DNA from: Gordius sp. MW1
Taxonomy: Eukaryota; Nematomorpha; Gordioida; Gordea; Gordiidae
NCBI GenBank assembly: GCA_964036665.1
Contig: OZ038528.1
Location: 11,786,501 to 11,850,500 of the forward strand
Length of the DNA stretch: 64,000 bases
Reading direction: 5' to 3'
Shown here: piece after piece, positions 63,501 through 64,000 of the stretch
How the letters are laid out: every line of letters begins with the position of its first letter
How positions within the stretch are numbered: the first letter of the stretch is position 1
Translations under genes and position numbers: made by a program
Notes under the pieces: model-generated
The model's input: the letters and a program-made list of their open reading frames with translations, nothing else
What the model was told of the DNA's origin: nothing
Database searches by the model: none

Positions 63501-64000
63501 ACGTTGTCTTATGTCAAAATGATAGTTCTCGCAGCTTAAAACCTCTTTTCGGATGTCAATCGAGGATAATAGGATTCTCAAATTGGCCTACTTTTATATA
63601 TTTTTTCATGCTCTTTCACATAGAATCGAAAAAAATAAATATTTTGACCCCATCATTTTTTACATATTTTTCTTTCAACCGTATTAATCCGATGAAAGTT
63701 GTCGTTTTCAGACGTGGTTTCCATGATAAAAAGTAAAAATTTATCAGAATCAGAAAACTATTACTTTGAAATCATGATCGCATAGTGCATTTTTGAAAAA
63801 TTAAGCACTCACGTTGCGATACAACAAACTAATCGCAACAATAAAACGTTGTCTTATGTCAAAATGATAGTTCTCGCAGCTTAAAACCTCTTTTCGGAAG
63901 TCAATCGAGGATAATAGGATTCTCAAATTGGCCTACTTTTATATATTTTTTCATGCTCTTTCACATAGAATCGCAAAAAATAAATATTTTTACCTAAAAA
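57590..64000 (+). repeat. Array region 8: distal mixed units after the large duplication
   Basis: Unit starts: 57846, 58190, 58534, 58879, 59224, 59569, 59912, 60246, 60591, 60936, 61270, 61615, 61959, 62303, 62648, 62990, 63335, 63680; the last unit is cut at 320-321 bp by the window edge. Tails at about 57,791 and 58,135 both combine TTAGCTAAC, AGATTCG and GACCCCATCATTTTTTAC, a single-unit duplication. CATCCGTAGAAAG, ACAAGAAAC and AGATTCG link this stretch to the large duplication. GGATGTC and CCCCATC beyond 62.8 kb recall region 3. At 62,816 the dyad-adjacent AAACGTTGTC has lost TTG (342-bp unit). No gene is present. Confidence 0.92.
59912..61269 (+). repeat. Pair of 334-bp monomers with GAATTGAATTTTTACC linker, offset 1,024 bp
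   Basis: At 60,199 and 61,223 the A-run and TAAATA of the linker are deleted and the preceding GAATCGAA reads GAATTGAA, giving 334-bp units (59,912-60,245 and 60,936-61,269). The two identical deletions are three units apart, so they descend from one event. Both units carry other shared or nearby marks (ACAAGAAAC, CAGACATGG), but the flanks differ enough (TTTCAATCG against TTTGAACCG) that later exchange is likely. Confidence 0.8.

Larger units (their letters stand above)
1..64000 (+). repeat. Satellite DNA array, ~345-bp monomer, 186 head-to-tail landmarks
   Basis: Every base belongs to one tandem repeat. Using the CGTATTCATCC box as phase zero, the first unit starts at 21 and the last at 63,680, giving 185 complete units with a mean of 344.1 bp. 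All units have the same orientation, and I saw no inverted unit, spacer, transposon or microsatellite island. The consensus is 345 bp with 105 G+C (30.4%): 60 C and 45 G on this strand. Its length is close to two nucleosome repeats, as in many centromeric and pericentromeric satellites. Both array ends lie outside the window, so total size is unknown. Array identity is certain from the sequence. Chromosomal location and species are not visible here. Confidence 0.99.

Noticed and set aside
1..64000. CRISPR array, because of regular direct repeats
   Set aside because: Repeats and spacers cannot be told apart. The whole 345-bp unit is repeated with no unique spacers, and no cas gene is present.

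Overview
The whole 64 kb window is one uninterrupted satellite DNA array. I see no gene, RNA gene, transposable element, CRISPR array or unique spacer. The unit is about 345 bp and 70% A+T. I followed one landmark, the start of the CGTATTCATCC box, through the window and found it 186 times, always head-to-tail on the + strand. That gives 185 complete monomers plus a partial unit at each end. Mean spacing is 344.1 bp. Most units are 342-347 bp; the exceptions are one of 313, one of 327, two of 334 and two of 340 bp. An array of this kind is typical of eukaryotic centromeric, pericentromeric or heterochromatic DNA. I cannot name the species or match the monomer to a published satellite. The consensus keeps 13 CpG sites where base composition predicts about 8, which suggests a genome with little germline CpG methylation, such as many invertebrates. 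That is an inference.

Layout: (1) 1-7,067 has 342-346 bp units arranged in short higher-order repeats (HORs) with periods of 1,030 bp (3 units) and 2,062 bp (6 units). (2) 7,067-12,060 is mixed units with a 9-unit duplication at offset 3,102 bp. (3) 12,060-21,365 is a 344-345 bp family marked by GGATGTC, CAAACAGCC and CCCCATC variants, with 11- and 9-unit duplications. (4) 21,365-27,492 is irregular, with deletion-bearing units of 313-347 bp. (5) 27,492-31,284 is a regular 344-345 bp stretch. (6) 31,284-36,458 is an 8-unit HOR followed by a 7-unit copy of itself. (7) About 32,590-46,390 and 46,390-57,590 form a very large, nearly identical tandem duplication of original period 13,799 bp (40 units). 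The second copy has since lost 5 and then 2 units. (8) 57,590-64,000 is a mixed distal stretch with two 334-bp units.

Nothing here acts as genes. The nested duplications, whole-unit deletions and scattered shared variants are what repeated unequal exchange and gene conversion would leave. Inside each monomer the middle third (about positions 60-175) varies least by eye. It contains a perfect dyad, GTTGCGAT and ATCGCAAC separated by 11 bp, which is the best candidate for a protein-binding or structural element. The short open reading frames are by-products of point variants that remove a stop codon or create a start, and I do not annotate them as genes.
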